Below are positions 52,848 to 60,903 of a stretch of 64,000 nucleotides of DNA, piece by piece. The stretch spans positions 62,001 through 126,000 of the forward strand of contig NZ_JAQQFV010000010.1 of the NCBI RefSeq assembly GCF_029675105.1, written 5' to 3'. Source of the DNA: Nocardia anocheti (GTDB lineage: Bacteria; Actinomycetota; Actinomycetes; Mycobacteriales; Mycobacteriaceae). Position 1 is the stretch's first letter; each line of letters starts with the position of its first letter. The notes beneath the pieces were generated by a model. That model saw nothing but the letters and a program-made list of their open reading frames with translations. It did not search any database and had not been told where the DNA came from. A program made the position numbers and the translations under genes.

Positions 52848-52989
52848 ACGAGCAATCCCTTCGCTCGGCATCCGAACTTCGAACGCTATCCGCCGCACCC
52901 GGGAAGTTTCTCGATGACGTGTCGTTGTGCGTGTCGCCGATGCGTCGTGGGATCCACGGCATTCGCGCCGATCGTCGTTAGCATTCGGC

Positions 52990-54864
52990 GTGCCGTCGAA
53001 TACAGTGCCGATGCGAAGGCCGGTCGCGGGGATCGTTCTGTTCATGGCGTGCCTGTCCATGATGAGTGGTCTGGCGCGATTGGTTCCCTGCGTCGGTGAC
53101 GGCGGATGGAGGGGCGACAAAGCGCTGTCGCGGTTGTGTTATTCCGATATCTCGGCCCTGTTCGGCTCCATGGACGCCGATTTCCCGGCTCTGCCGTACC
53201 GGGACTACTTGCTCGAGTACCCGGTGTGTATCGCGATGTTGTTTCTCGCCACGGCGGCGGTCACCGCTGGCCTGGAATCGTGGACGCCGATGGACTTCGC
53301 GGACCACTCGTCGACGGTGCTGTGGTTTCTCGTGGTGAGTGTGGTCGTGCTGGCGGCGTGTGGCGTGTACACGGTGTGGGCCACCAGTCGGATGCCGGGC
53401 GTCTCTATGACGGAATTGGTCCTGGTCTGTGTGGGATTGGGGCCCTTGGCGTTCGTGAACTGGGACCTGGCGGCCACCGCGCTGACCGCGGCCGCACTGC
53501 TCGCCTGGACACGCGACAGACCGGTGTGGTGCGGCGTGTGGCTCGGTGTGGCGACTGCGACGAAGCTCTATCCAGTCCTTTTCCTCTTCGCGTTGGTGTT
53601 GCTCGCTGTGCGTACCCGGCGATGGCGTGCGGTGGTCGCGGTCGCGGCGGCGGCGGTGGGTTCGTGGGTCGTGGTGAATCTGGTGGCCGTCGTCGACGCG
53701 GACTTCCGTTCGGGGTGGAAGGTCTTCTACGCCTACAGTTCCGAACGCGCGCCCGATCGAGGGACGCTGTGGTACTTGCTCAGTGGCGACGAGGCCGGTG
53801 CGCCGCTGTCGCTCGCCGTGGAGTCTGTGCGGACGCTCAATCTCGGTGTCGCCGTGGCCACGGCCGCCGGATTTCTCGCGGTGGCGCTGCTCGTGTGGCT
53901 CGCGCCGCGGACACTCGACCCGGCCACGGTGATGTTCCTGCTGTTGGCGGTGTTCGTACTCTTCGGCAAGGTCTGGTCACCGCAGTATCTGTTGTGGCTG
54001 ATCCCGTTCGCTGTGCTCGCCGGGCCGCCACGGGCCGAGCTGATCGCCTGGATGTCGATCGAGTACGCGCATTTCGTGGGCGTGATGTGGCTGATCAACG
54101 GCTATCTCGACCTCGGTGGGCACACCGTCTCGTCACAGCTCTACCTCGTCCTTCTCGCCGCGCGGTGGCTCGCCTTGGCGGCTTTGGCGCTGATCGTGGC
54201 CCACCGACAGTTCACCGGCGCCCGGCTGCACGGGTTCGATGCGCCAGTGTCGAGCCTGCTCGTATTGCCGGTGGATGCGGGCGAAGGTGCCGTCGGTGCG
54301 CAGGAGTTCGCTCGGCGTGCCGGATTCGGCGACTCGTCCCGCCTCGAGGGAGACGACCTGGTCCGCGGCGGCCAGGGTGGCGGGTCGGTGCGCGATCACG
54401 ATGACCGTGCGGTCGGGGTCGGCGCCGAGGTTGGCGATCGCGCGGGTGACCGCGGCCTCGTTCTCGGGGTCGAGCGCGGAGCTCGCCTCGTCGACGAGGA
54501 CGATGCGCGCGCGTTTGAGCATCGCTCGGGCGATCGCCACGCGTTGGCGTTCGCCGCCGGACAATTGGGCCCCGGCCTCGCCGACGCGGGTCTGCCAGCC
54601 GCCGGGCAGCCGTTCGATGACCTCGTCGAGCCGCGCCTGGCGGGCGGCGTCGCGCAGGTCGTCCCACGACGCCTCGGGCAGGGCGAGGCGCAGGTTGTTC
54701 TCGATGGTGTCGTCGAAGAGATAGACGTCCTGGAAGACGATCGCGATGTCGTCGAGCACGGCCTCCGGAGCCAGGGCGCGGGTATCGACGCCGTCGATGC
54801 GGATGACGCCGGAATCGACGTCGAAGAAGCGGGCGATGAGGCGGGTGATCGTCGTCTTCCCTGA
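52990..54864 (+). CDS. GT87/DUF2029-type polyprenyl-phosphate glycosyltransferase, abnormal C-terminal extension
   Basis: The frame encodes a multi-spanning membrane protein of about 415 credible residues: LCYSDISALFGSMDADFPAL and LPYRDYLLEYPV in the loop carrying catalytic acidic residues, about ten hydrophobic segments, and VWSPQYLLWLIPF. This is the GT87 pattern (alpha-mannosyltransferases of lipoglycan or arabinomannan synthesis, using polyprenyl-phosphate mannose). After about 54240 the frame continues antisense through the ABC transporter gene to 54864 without a stop. That extra segment is not coding-like, and a normal end near 54240 may have been lost by deletion. A TAGCAT -10-like box five bases before GTG 52990 suggests a leaderless start. 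Confidence 0.7.
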   Translation: MPSNTVPMRRPVAGIVLFMACLSMMSGLARLVPCVGDGGWRGDKALSRLCYSDISALFGSMDADFPALPYRDYLLEYPVCIAMLFLATAAVTAGLESWTPMDFADHSSTVLWFLVVSVVVLAACGVYTVWATSRMPGVSMTELVLVCVGLGPLAFVNWDLAATALTAAALLAWTRDRPVWCGVWLGVATATKLYPVLFLFALVLLAVRTRRWRAVVAVAAAAVGSWVVVNLVAVVDADFRSGWKVFYAYSSERAPDRGTLWYLLSGDEAGAPLSLAVESVRTLNLGVAVATAAGFLAVALLVWLAPRTLDPATVMFLLLAVFVLFGKVWSPQYLLWLIPFAVLAGPPRAELIAWMSIEYAHFVGVMWLINGYLDLGGHTVSSQLYLVLLAARWLALAALALIVAHRQFTGARLHGFDAPVSSLLVLPVDAGEGAVGAQEFARRAGFGDSSRLEGDDLVRGGQGGGSVRDHDDRAVGVGAEVGDRAGDRGLVLGVERGARLVDEDDARAFEHRSGDRHALAFAAGQLGPGLADAGLPAAGQPFDDLVEPRLAGGVAQVVPRRLGQGEAQVVLDGVVEEIDVLEDDRDVVEHGLRSQGAGIDAVDADDAGIDVEEAGDEAGDRRLP

Positions 54865-55965
54865 ACCCGACGGGCCGACCAGCGCGGTGGTGGTGCCCGC
54901 CGGGCAGCGCATCGACACCTCGCGCACTGCGGGCGCGTCGGCACCGGGATAGGTGAAGCTCACCCCGGACAGTTCCACGCGAGGCGCGTCGGTGCGGCGG
55001 GTCGAGTCGGCGTGGACCGGCAGGACCGGCGTGGTGCGCAACTCCTCGATCCGGGTGATCTTGTTCGTCATCGCGCGCAGGGCGCCGACGAGGTCGATGA
55101 GATTGCCCAGCGGCTGGAGAAAACGCGCGGTGAGGACGAGCAGCGCGACACCGGTCGACACCTCGACGCGCCCGCTGACCATCAGCCAGGCCACCAGGGC
55201 GAGCACGATGACGAACCCGGCGGCGACCACGCCGGTGTAGCGGAAGAACGGCCGACGAGCCCGGTCCATGCCCGCCCGATAGGTATCGCGGTGCTCGCTC
55301 AGCGCGGCGTGCATGCGCGGGGTGCCGTCGGCCAGGCCCGCGGCCCGCAGGACGGGCTGGGCCTGGCCGAGTTCGATGGCCCGGCTCGCGACATTCGCCG
55401 ACGCGCGCTCGAGCGCGATCTCCGCCTCGGTCGCGACCCGGGCCGCGCGATCCAGCGCCCGGAAAGCGATCAGCGCGATCACGCACAGCACCGCGGCCAC
55501 CCGCCACTCGACGACGAACACGATCGCGACGACGGTGGCGGGCAGCAGTGTCGAGATGATCACCGGTTTGCCGATCACCACCGCCAGATGCGCGGCGTCA
55601 CCGACATCGGCGGTGAGACAACGGGCGAGCCGCGCCTTGTTCGCGGCGGTGAACCACCCCAGCGGCAGCGCGCTGACGTGGCGCATCAACTGCTGACGCA
55701 ACTGCGCCGCGAGGGCACCGGCCGCCGCGTAGCCGACCGGGTCGGCGACGACGCTGAGTACCGCGTAGAGCACCGCGCCGACGCCGCCGAGCACGAGCCA
55801 GGGGGTGGCGGCGGCGAGGTCGGGTTCCGGTCGCGCCACGGCGTGCAGGATCGGCACCAGCGCTCCGAGCAGCAGCCCTTGCAGCACGGCTTGGATCGCG
55901 GTCAGCGACCACAGTCGGGCGAGCAGCCGCGGGTCCGGCCACAGCTGGTAGAGGCGGCGGATCAT
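54133..55965 (-). CDS. ABC transporter permease-ATPase, siderophore type (IrtB/YbtQ-like)
   Basis: This 610-residue half-transporter has six membrane helices (about 20-300) with PLGWFTAANKARLARCLTAD, and an ATPase domain with Walker A ALVGPSGSGKTT, Q-loop VFQDVYLF, signature AQLSGGERQRVAIARA, Walker B VLVDEAS and the H-switch VIAHRP. It lacks a solute-binding protein and resembles the IrtA/IrtB and YbtP/YbtQ heterodimers that import ferric siderophores in Actinobacteria and Yersinia. Its ATG overlaps the stop of the upstream half. The last 33 residues (after HWRI) extend into the GT87 gene and are probably not functional. Confidence 0.85.
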   Translation of the reverse strand: MIRRLYQLWPDPRLLARLWSLTAIQAVLQGLLLGALVPILHAVARPEPDLAAATPWLVLGGVGAVLYAVLSVVADPVGYAAAGALAAQLRQQLMRHVSALPLGWFTAANKARLARCLTADVGDAAHLAVVIGKPVIISTLLPATVVAIVFVVEWRVAAVLCVIALIAFRALDRAARVATEAEIALERASANVASRAIELGQAQPVLRAAGLADGTPRMHAALSEHRDTYRAGMDRARRPFFRYTGVVAAGFVIVLALVAWLMVSGRVEVSTGVALLVLTARFLQPLGNLIDLVGALRAMTNKITRIEELRTTPVLPVHADSTRRTDAPRVELSGVSFTYPGADAPAVREVSMRCPAGTTTALVGPSGSGKTTITRLIARFFDVDSGVIRIDGVDTRALAPEAVLDDIAIVFQDVYLFDDTIENNLRLALPEASWDDLRDAARQARLDEVIERLPGGWQTRVGEAGAQLSGGERQRVAIARAMLKRARIVLVDEASSALDPENEAAVTRAIANLGADPDRTVIVIAHRPATLAAADQVVSLEAGRVAESGTPSELLRTDGTFARIHRQYEQARHWRIEPVQPGAGELSVGHDQRQSRQGEPPRGEKDEVEL

Positions 55966-57767
55966 CGCGTGACTCCTTCCTGGGCGGCCCACATCCGCGC
56001 GTACAGGCCGTCGCGGGCGAGTAATTGCTCGTGGCGGCCCTGCTCGACCAGCCGTCCCTCGTCGAGCACGAGGATCTGATCGGCGCCCGCGATGGTGTGC
56101 AGGCGGTGCGCGATGACGATCACCGTCTTGCCGACGGCCAGCCGGGCCAAGGCGTTCTGGACGGCGGTCTCACTGTCGGGATCGAGTGCGGCGGTCGCTT
56201 CGTCGAGGACGACGATCGGCGCTCCGGACAGCATCGCTCGCGCGATGGTCAGGCGTTGACGTTCGCCGCCGGACAAGCCGCCACCGCCGCCCGCGTCCAG
56301 CGGTGTGTCGTAGCCGCGCGGCAGCGTGTCGATCACGTCGTGGATATGCGCGGCGATCGCGGCCTGGCGGACCTCCTCGTCGCTGGCGCCCGGTCGGCCG
56401 ATGCGGATGTTCTCGGCCACGCTGTCGCGCAGGAGGGCGACGTCCTGGAACACCAGCGACATCGACGCCAACAGCTCGGTCGAGCCGATCTCGCGGAGGT
56501 CGACGCCGCCGACCCGGATGGCCCCCGCTGTCACGTCGTAGAAGCGTGGCAGCAAGCTGGCCAGCGTCGATTTGCCCGCGCCGGACGGTCCCACGACCGC
56601 GGTGATCGCGCCCGGTGGGCAGACGGCGCTCACGTCGTCGATCGCGCGGGTGGTGCCGTCGTAGGAGAACGACACGTGGTCGAACTCGACGCCGTGGTCC
56701 GCCGGAACGCGCGGGCGCCGGGGTTCGGGCAGCGGCGGGCGCGACAGCAGTTGTTCGATGTTGGCGGCGCCCATCCGGCCCTTGCGCACCGCTTGGGCGC
56801 CCGAGACCGCGGGGATGATCGAGGTCGGCAGTCCGACCCCGACGACCAGGAAGGCCACGAGTTCCGCACCGGTGAGCGACCCCCGGTCGATGAAGACCAG
56901 CCCCGCGCCCGTCACCGCCGTCAGGACGGCCATCTCCGAGCCGAGCAGCCTGGTCACCGCCGAGCTGTAGCGCACCTCGTCGACCCAGGCGGCGAACGCG
57001 CGGGCGTACTCGTTCACGGCATCGTCGAAACGGCGCAGCACGCGGCCGCCCGCGCCGAAGGCCTTGACGACCTGGATGCCGTCCGCGTATTCGATGCTCG
57101 CGGCACTGATCCGGCCTTCCGCCGCGATCAGCCGGTTCACATGCGTCGTCATCGACCGCATCGAGACGCGGTAGCTGATGCTCATCAGGCCCATCACACC
57201 CAGCACCACCAGCGTCAGCGCGACATCGACGGTGAACAGGTAGACGCTCGACACGACGATCACCGTGACCGCGCCCACCAGCTGACCCAGCGCGTGGGCG
57301 ATGACCTCGTGCATCTCCTCGATGTCACCGGTCATGGCCCGTGTGACCCGTCCGGATCCCGCGGCGCGGAACCAACCCAGCGGGAGCGCGCCGAGGTGGC
57401 GCACGATCCGCACCCGCAGGTCGTGCACGATGACCGCGTCCGCGTAGTGCCCCAGGCGGGAGGACTGCACCAGCAGCACGAGCCACAGCGCGGCACCGAC
57501 GGCGCCGATCCCCACCCACGTCCCGACCGTCGCCGCCGGATCGTGCGGGTCGTCGAGCATGACGCGCGCGATCTCGGCCGCCGCGATATAGGGCACGATT
57601 CCCGCTGCGGCGGACAGGGATCCGAGCACTCCGCACAGGATCAGCGACGACCTGATCGGTGCGAAGAGCCTCGCCAAGGCGCCCGGTGCGGCGAGACCGG
57701 GGGCCTCGGGATCCGGCATCGGCTCGGACGGGGTGTCCGCGCGTGGGTCTGCTGTCGTGGTGCTCAA
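55962..57767 (-). CDS. ABC transporter permease-ATPase, siderophore type (IrtA/YbtP-like)
   Basis: This 601-residue half-transporter pairs with the next gene. It has six TM helices, PLGWFRAAGSGRVTRAMTGD as its dimer loop, and an ATPase with AVVGPSGAGKSTL, VFQDVALL, GGLSGGERQRLTIARA, VVLDEATAALD and VIAHRLHT. It lacks the SIP domain found at the start of IrtA. The TTG at 57767 is chosen because GGGAG lies upstream and it starts 24 bases after an IdeR-type box. An ATG at 57818 would place the box inside the gene. Iron limitation would derepress the pair, a regulatory inference. Confidence 0.85.
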   Translation of the reverse strand: MSTTTADPRADTPSEPMPDPEAPGLAAPGALARLFAPIRSSLILCGVLGSLSAAAGIVPYIAAAEIARVMLDDPHDPAATVGTWVGIGAVGAALWLVLLVQSSRLGHYADAVIVHDLRVRIVRHLGALPLGWFRAAGSGRVTRAMTGDIEEMHEVIAHALGQLVGAVTVIVVSSVYLFTVDVALTLVVLGVMGLMSISYRVSMRSMTTHVNRLIAAEGRISAASIEYADGIQVVKAFGAGGRVLRRFDDAVNEYARAFAAWVDEVRYSSAVTRLLGSEMAVLTAVTGAGLVFIDRGSLTGAELVAFLVVGVGLPTSIIPAVSGAQAVRKGRMGAANIEQLLSRPPLPEPRRPRVPADHGVEFDHVSFSYDGTTRAIDDVSAVCPPGAITAVVGPSGAGKSTLASLLPRFYDVTAGAIRVGGVDLREIGSTELLASMSLVFQDVALLRDSVAENIRIGRPGASDEEVRQAAIAAHIHDVIDTLPRGYDTPLDAGGGGGLSGGERQRLTIARAMLSGAPIVVLDEATAALDPDSETAVQNALARLAVGKTVIVIAHRLHTIAGADQILVLDEGRLVEQGRHEQLLARDGLYARMWAAQEGVTR

Positions 57768-57791
57768 GGCCGTGCGTCTCCCGTGGGTTGG

Positions 57792-57810
57792 TAAGGTATG
57801 CCTAACTACA
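57792..57810. promoter_or_regulatory. IdeR/DtxR iron box upstream of the ABC pair
   Basis: TAAGGTATGCCTAACTACA matches the IdeR 19-mer TWAGGTTAGSCTAACCTWA at 14 of 19 positions, with the inner GG and CCTAAC conserved. It lies between the TTG start of the transporter operon and the divergent MerR gene, so it may control both. Confidence 0.6.
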
Positions 57811-57847
57811 CCGTCCATCTTGAATCGTGAAGTCGACTTGATGTCAA

Positions 57848-58513
57848 ATGGACAGAATGAGCGATCCGGTCGGTGTTTCGATAGGCAAGGCGGCAGCCCT
57901 CTACGACGTGGCCCCGTCGACGTTGCGATGGTGGGAATCGCAGCGGGTGCTGCCCGAACCGGCTCGGGTCAACGGGCGCCGCGTCTACGACGAGAGCGAT
58001 CTCCGCAGAATCGGACTGGCCTATCTGTGCTGTGTCACCAGCGCGATGTCGCTGGAGCAGGCGGCCGTCGTGACGGTGGGTCGTCGAAATGAGCTGTGGC
58101 AGCGGACGGTGCGAAGCCATGCGGCCGCGCTCGCGCGCAAGATCGAGGAGTTGCAGAGCGCGCGCGACTATCTGACGCACCTGCTGGAGTGCGCCGACGA
58201 CGACATCGTGGACGAGTGCCCCTGGCTCGATGGGGAATTGATGAGCCGCACCCCGAGGGGTCGTGTTCCGGTGGCGGGTTTCGTGGCGGCGGCGCAGGCG
58301 GTGTCGCCTCGCCGTGATCATGCGGAGCGATGTGACGAAACAGCGGCTCCGTGTGTCGAAACAAGCCCGACTCTCGGTCATTGCGTCATCTGCGCGAGCG
58401 TCTTCGCTCAGCCGGGCACGGGTCGACGGCGCCGGTATTGTTCGCGCGCGTGTCGGCAGCGGCACTACCGGGAAACCGCCGCGGCGCGGCAGTCGACCGA
58501 TGCGGCGCAATGA
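57848..58513 (+). CDS. MerR-family regulator with C-terminal cysteine cluster
   Basis: This 221-residue regulator has the MerR HTH at residues about 9-75 (SIGKAAALYDVAPSTLRWWE, NGRRVYDESDLRRIGLAYLC), a coiled coil to about 125, and a Cys/His-rich tail (HCVICASVFAQPG, then YCSRACRQRH) that could bind zinc or iron. It is divergent from the siderophore-type transporter, across the IdeR-like box. It may sense metal or a siderophore and control the transporters. Start ATG 57848; ATG 57857 is an alternative. Confidence 0.8.
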   Translation: MDRMSDPVGVSIGKAAALYDVAPSTLRWWESQRVLPEPARVNGRRVYDESDLRRIGLAYLCCVTSAMSLEQAAVVTVGRRNELWQRTVRSHAAALARKIEELQSARDYLTHLLECADDDIVDECPWLDGELMSRTPRGRVPVAGFVAAAQAVSPRRDHAERCDETAAPCVETSPTLGHCVICASVFAQPGTGRRRRYCSRACRQRHYRETAAARQSTDAAQ

Positions 58514-58692
58514 TCGCGACTTCCGGCCGGAGAATCTGAAATAGAGTGTGGTGCAACGGAATCGGATCTACACCGGTGGGCTCGATTCCACCGAAAGTCG
58601 CCCGGGATCGCGGGGGGAATGCGAATCTCGACAGGTGATCCCGTGGCTCGTGAGGGCATCGGCGCGGGACCGGAACGGCGAAAGGGCACCTG

Positions 58693-59298
58693 ATGACTAC
58701 AGGCAAGTTGGTCGTCCCCGATCTCTGGGACGCCTACCCCAAGGTCCGCACGAGCGACCTGACCTTGCAGCGGTTGATGACGGGGCACGCGCAGGGCGTC
58801 TCGCACGCCACCGGGCACACCGCCGATCGGCTCAGCGTCGTCACCCGGTTGGCCGGTGGCACGTTCAGTGTGAACCGCAAGGGGACGAATGTGCTCGTCA
58901 GCGACGACGAGGGTGATGTCATCGAGAAATGGCCGCTCCAGCTGCAGGTGAGCGGGCACGACTTCGTGTTGACGCCGAAGATCCTGGAAGAGGGGAACCG
59001 GCTCAAGCTCACCCTCGCCTCGATGGACGGCGAGCCGGTGGTGCGTCCCGCGGCGCCCGCGGGTGCGGCGGCGGCGCCGGGAATCGCCCTGCGGAGTCCG
59101 CGGAGCGAATCGGATCTGACGAGAAGCATCATGGGCATCGGCTTCTCGACCGGGGCCTTCATCGGCGCCGTGATCGGCGGGATCATCGCACTGCCCACCC
59201 TCGAGCTCGCGGGCGTGGTGACGATCCCCGCGGGGCTGTTCATCGGCGGCGCGGCGGGCACACTCGTCGGCGGGATCATCGCGGAGATCGTCACCTGA
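58693..59298 (+). CDS. Glycine-zipper hypothetical membrane protein
   Basis: This 201-residue protein starts TGKLVVPDLWDAYPKVRTSD, has a beta-rich core (VVTRLAGGTFSVNRKGTNVL, SGHDFVLTPKILEEGNRLKL) and ends in glycine-zipper helices (GFSTGAFIGAVIGGIIALPT, FIGGAAGTLVGGII). It has the same general layout as the exported protein at 359-1069, although it lacks a clear signal peptide. AAAGGGCACCTG lies before the ATG. Function unknown; envelope association is inferred. Confidence 0.65.
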   Translation: MTTGKLVVPDLWDAYPKVRTSDLTLQRLMTGHAQGVSHATGHTADRLSVVTRLAGGTFSVNRKGTNVLVSDDEGDVIEKWPLQLQVSGHDFVLTPKILEEGNRLKLTLASMDGEPVVRPAAPAGAAAAPGIALRSPRSESDLTRSIMGIGFSTGAFIGAVIGGIIALPTLELAGVVTIPAGLFIGGAAGTLVGGIIAEIVT

Positions 59299-59754
59299 TC
59301 GGTGCGATGACACCGCGCCCGATCCACACACGGACCACGGCGGCCGAGGCGATCTCGGCCGCCTCACCGATGCGCCCGGCGGGTGCTCGACGATGATCGC
59401 CGCCTGCCCGATGCGCACATCAGGGCCCGCGCCGTTGTCCCGCAACCAGTTCCCGACGAAACCGCCGGGCGCGATCAAGGTGTTCAGGTGTTCACCTGCC
59501 GGGTGGGCGCGTCGGCGTTGGCCGGGCTCTCCAGCAATCCGGCCGGGTTCACGTAGAGGCCGTAGCTGGCGAGGACCGAGGGCGTGTTCTGCACGTCGAC
59601 ATCGGATAGACGGGGCGACCGACCGTATTGGTGCCACGTGTGCGAAGGCGGGGTCACCGGCGAAGGGGATCGCGAACCCGGTGTCGGCGACCGGTTGGTC
59701 GGCGGGGACTCGTACCGGGTGGGGCGGCCGAGGCCACCCCCACCGGTATTCCGC
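59299..59754. other. Probable remains of a secreted-protein gene, minus strand
   Basis: Two protein-like minus-strand segments occur in different frames. One is VDVQNTPSVLASYGLYVNPA, ending LLESPANADAPTR near 59520. The other is LIAPGGFVGNWLRDNGAGPD, near 59400-59480. They could be a decayed gene whose frames were disrupted. No start, no family, low confidence. Confidence 0.3.
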
Positions 59755-60300
59755 TCAGCCGTGGAAGGTGACGAGGTAGGCCGCGGCGGACGGGAGGTGC
59801 GGGTTCTCGCAGCTCGGTTCGATCCCGGTGCCGGTGATGGAGACCGTCGCGTCGGCGAAGCGGGTGCTGTCGGCGGTCACCCGGCCGGTGGCCGTGTAGG
59901 TGTGGGCGTCCACGGAGACGCGGCCGGTCGTCTCGGTGACCGTCTCGGTGCCGTCGTCCCACCGGGTCTTGATCGTGGTCGTACTGTCACCGCACGCGGC
60001 GCCGGTGCCGCTGAGTTCGGAACGACCGGCGAGCAGCGGCGCGCCCGCGGCGTCGGTGCAGGTGATGGTGTCCTGTCCGGTCATGCCACCGCCGAACAGC
60101 GCGGGGACGAGCGTCGTCTGGGCGACACAGATCGCCTCGACCGGCGCGTCGGGCGCCGGTTGCGTCCAGGCCGCGGTCGGGACGAGCGCGCCGCCGACGA
60201 CGACGGCGCCGCCGACGGCGACGGCGACGGCCGAGCAGACACCGAGTCGAACCGCCCGGTGGCCGAGGTGATGTCCGGTGACGAAGGAAGAGATGACCAC
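59755..60300 (-). CDS. Secreted hypothetical protein
   Basis: This 181-residue exported protein is read from GTG 60300, with AAGGAACG seven bases upstream. The N-terminal hydrophobic segment is followed by a mature part with cysteines (AICVAQTTLVPALFGGG, TITCTDAAGAPLLAG, AACGDSTTTIKTRWDDGTET, SCENPHLPSAA) likely forming disulfides. Domain family not recognised. It is the last gene of the minus-strand ligase-monooxygenase operon and may be a wall or secreted accessory protein. Confidence 0.55.
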   Translation of the reverse strand: MVISSFVTGHHLGHRAVRLGVCSAVAVAVGGAVVVGGALVPTAAWTQPAPDAPVEAICVAQTTLVPALFGGGMTGQDTITCTDAAGAPLLAGRSELSGTGAACGDSTTTIKTRWDDGTETVTETTGRVSVDAHTYTATGRVTADSTRFADATVSITGTGIEPSCENPHLPSAAAYLVTFHG

Positions 60301-60361
60301 GGATCGTTCCTTTCTTCATGGCCACGATGGCCGGTGTGAGGGGGAACCGAGCCGCCGCGCG

Positions 60362-60892
60362 TCAGGCGAGGTCGGCGGAAAACAGTGCGGGATGGTAGAT
60401 CTCGGTCAGATGCAGACGGGGCCGGTCGTCGGTGTAGATCAGATAGCTCTTGCCCGCGGCGCGACCCGATCCGGTGTCGGGACGGACGTGATGTCCGGTG
60501 CGCAGCAGGCGCCTGCGATGGGTGACACCGGCGGCGGCCATGGCCGAGCCGAGCGGCCGCACCCGATCGAGGCTGAGCCGATACAGCGGATTGTCGGCCG
60601 CCTCGACGACCACCGCGTGATTCCAGGACACCAGGCCACCGTCCGGCGTCAGCAGGGTCGAATACCGCGACAGCACCGGATCATCGCCGGAAACGCCGAG
60701 GGCACCGCATAATTCGCGGGGCAGTTCGTCGGCGCGCTGCCGGAACTGCTCGCGCACGTCGATGGTCACCGGCACGCGCAGTACCGCTTCGAGCAGCACG
60801 GTGGTCGAGCCGTCGCAGGCCAGCAGGGCTCGGGTGGTGCGGTCGGCGAAGTCGGTGACCGGGATCGACACGGGTTCGAGCGTGGTCGTCAT
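60362..60892 (-). CDS. Chorismate pyruvate-lyase-like protein (DUF98)
   Basis: This 176-residue protein has the chorismate-lyase fold pattern: DGSTTVLLEAVLRVPVTIDV, VLSRYSTLLTPDGGLVSWNH, PLGSAMAAAGVTHRRRLLRT and a final KSYLIYTDD with LTEIYHPALF. These resemble Rv2949c-type chorismate lyases, which release 4-hydroxybenzoate for phenolic glycolipids. ATG 60892 is 11 bases from the stop of the preceding monooxygenase gene, so they are co-transcribed. If active it would provide an aromatic acid for the AMP-ligase; this is inferred. Confidence 0.65.
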   Translation of the reverse strand: MTTTLEPVSIPVTDFADRTTRALLACDGSTTVLLEAVLRVPVTIDVREQFRQRADELPRELCGALGVSGDDPVLSRYSTLLTPDGGLVSWNHAVVVEAADNPLYRLSLDRVRPLGSAMAAAGVTHRRRLLRTGHHVRPDTGSGRAAGKSYLIYTDDRPRLHLTEIYHPALFSADLA

Positions 60893-60903
60893 GGGACTCC
60901 TGG

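Noticed and set aside
58465-59637. 390-codon minus-strand frame overlapping the glycine-zipper gene
   Set aside because: It is antisense to a better supported gene, with composition typical of GC-rich shadow frames. Only short segments near 59400-59600 look protein-like.
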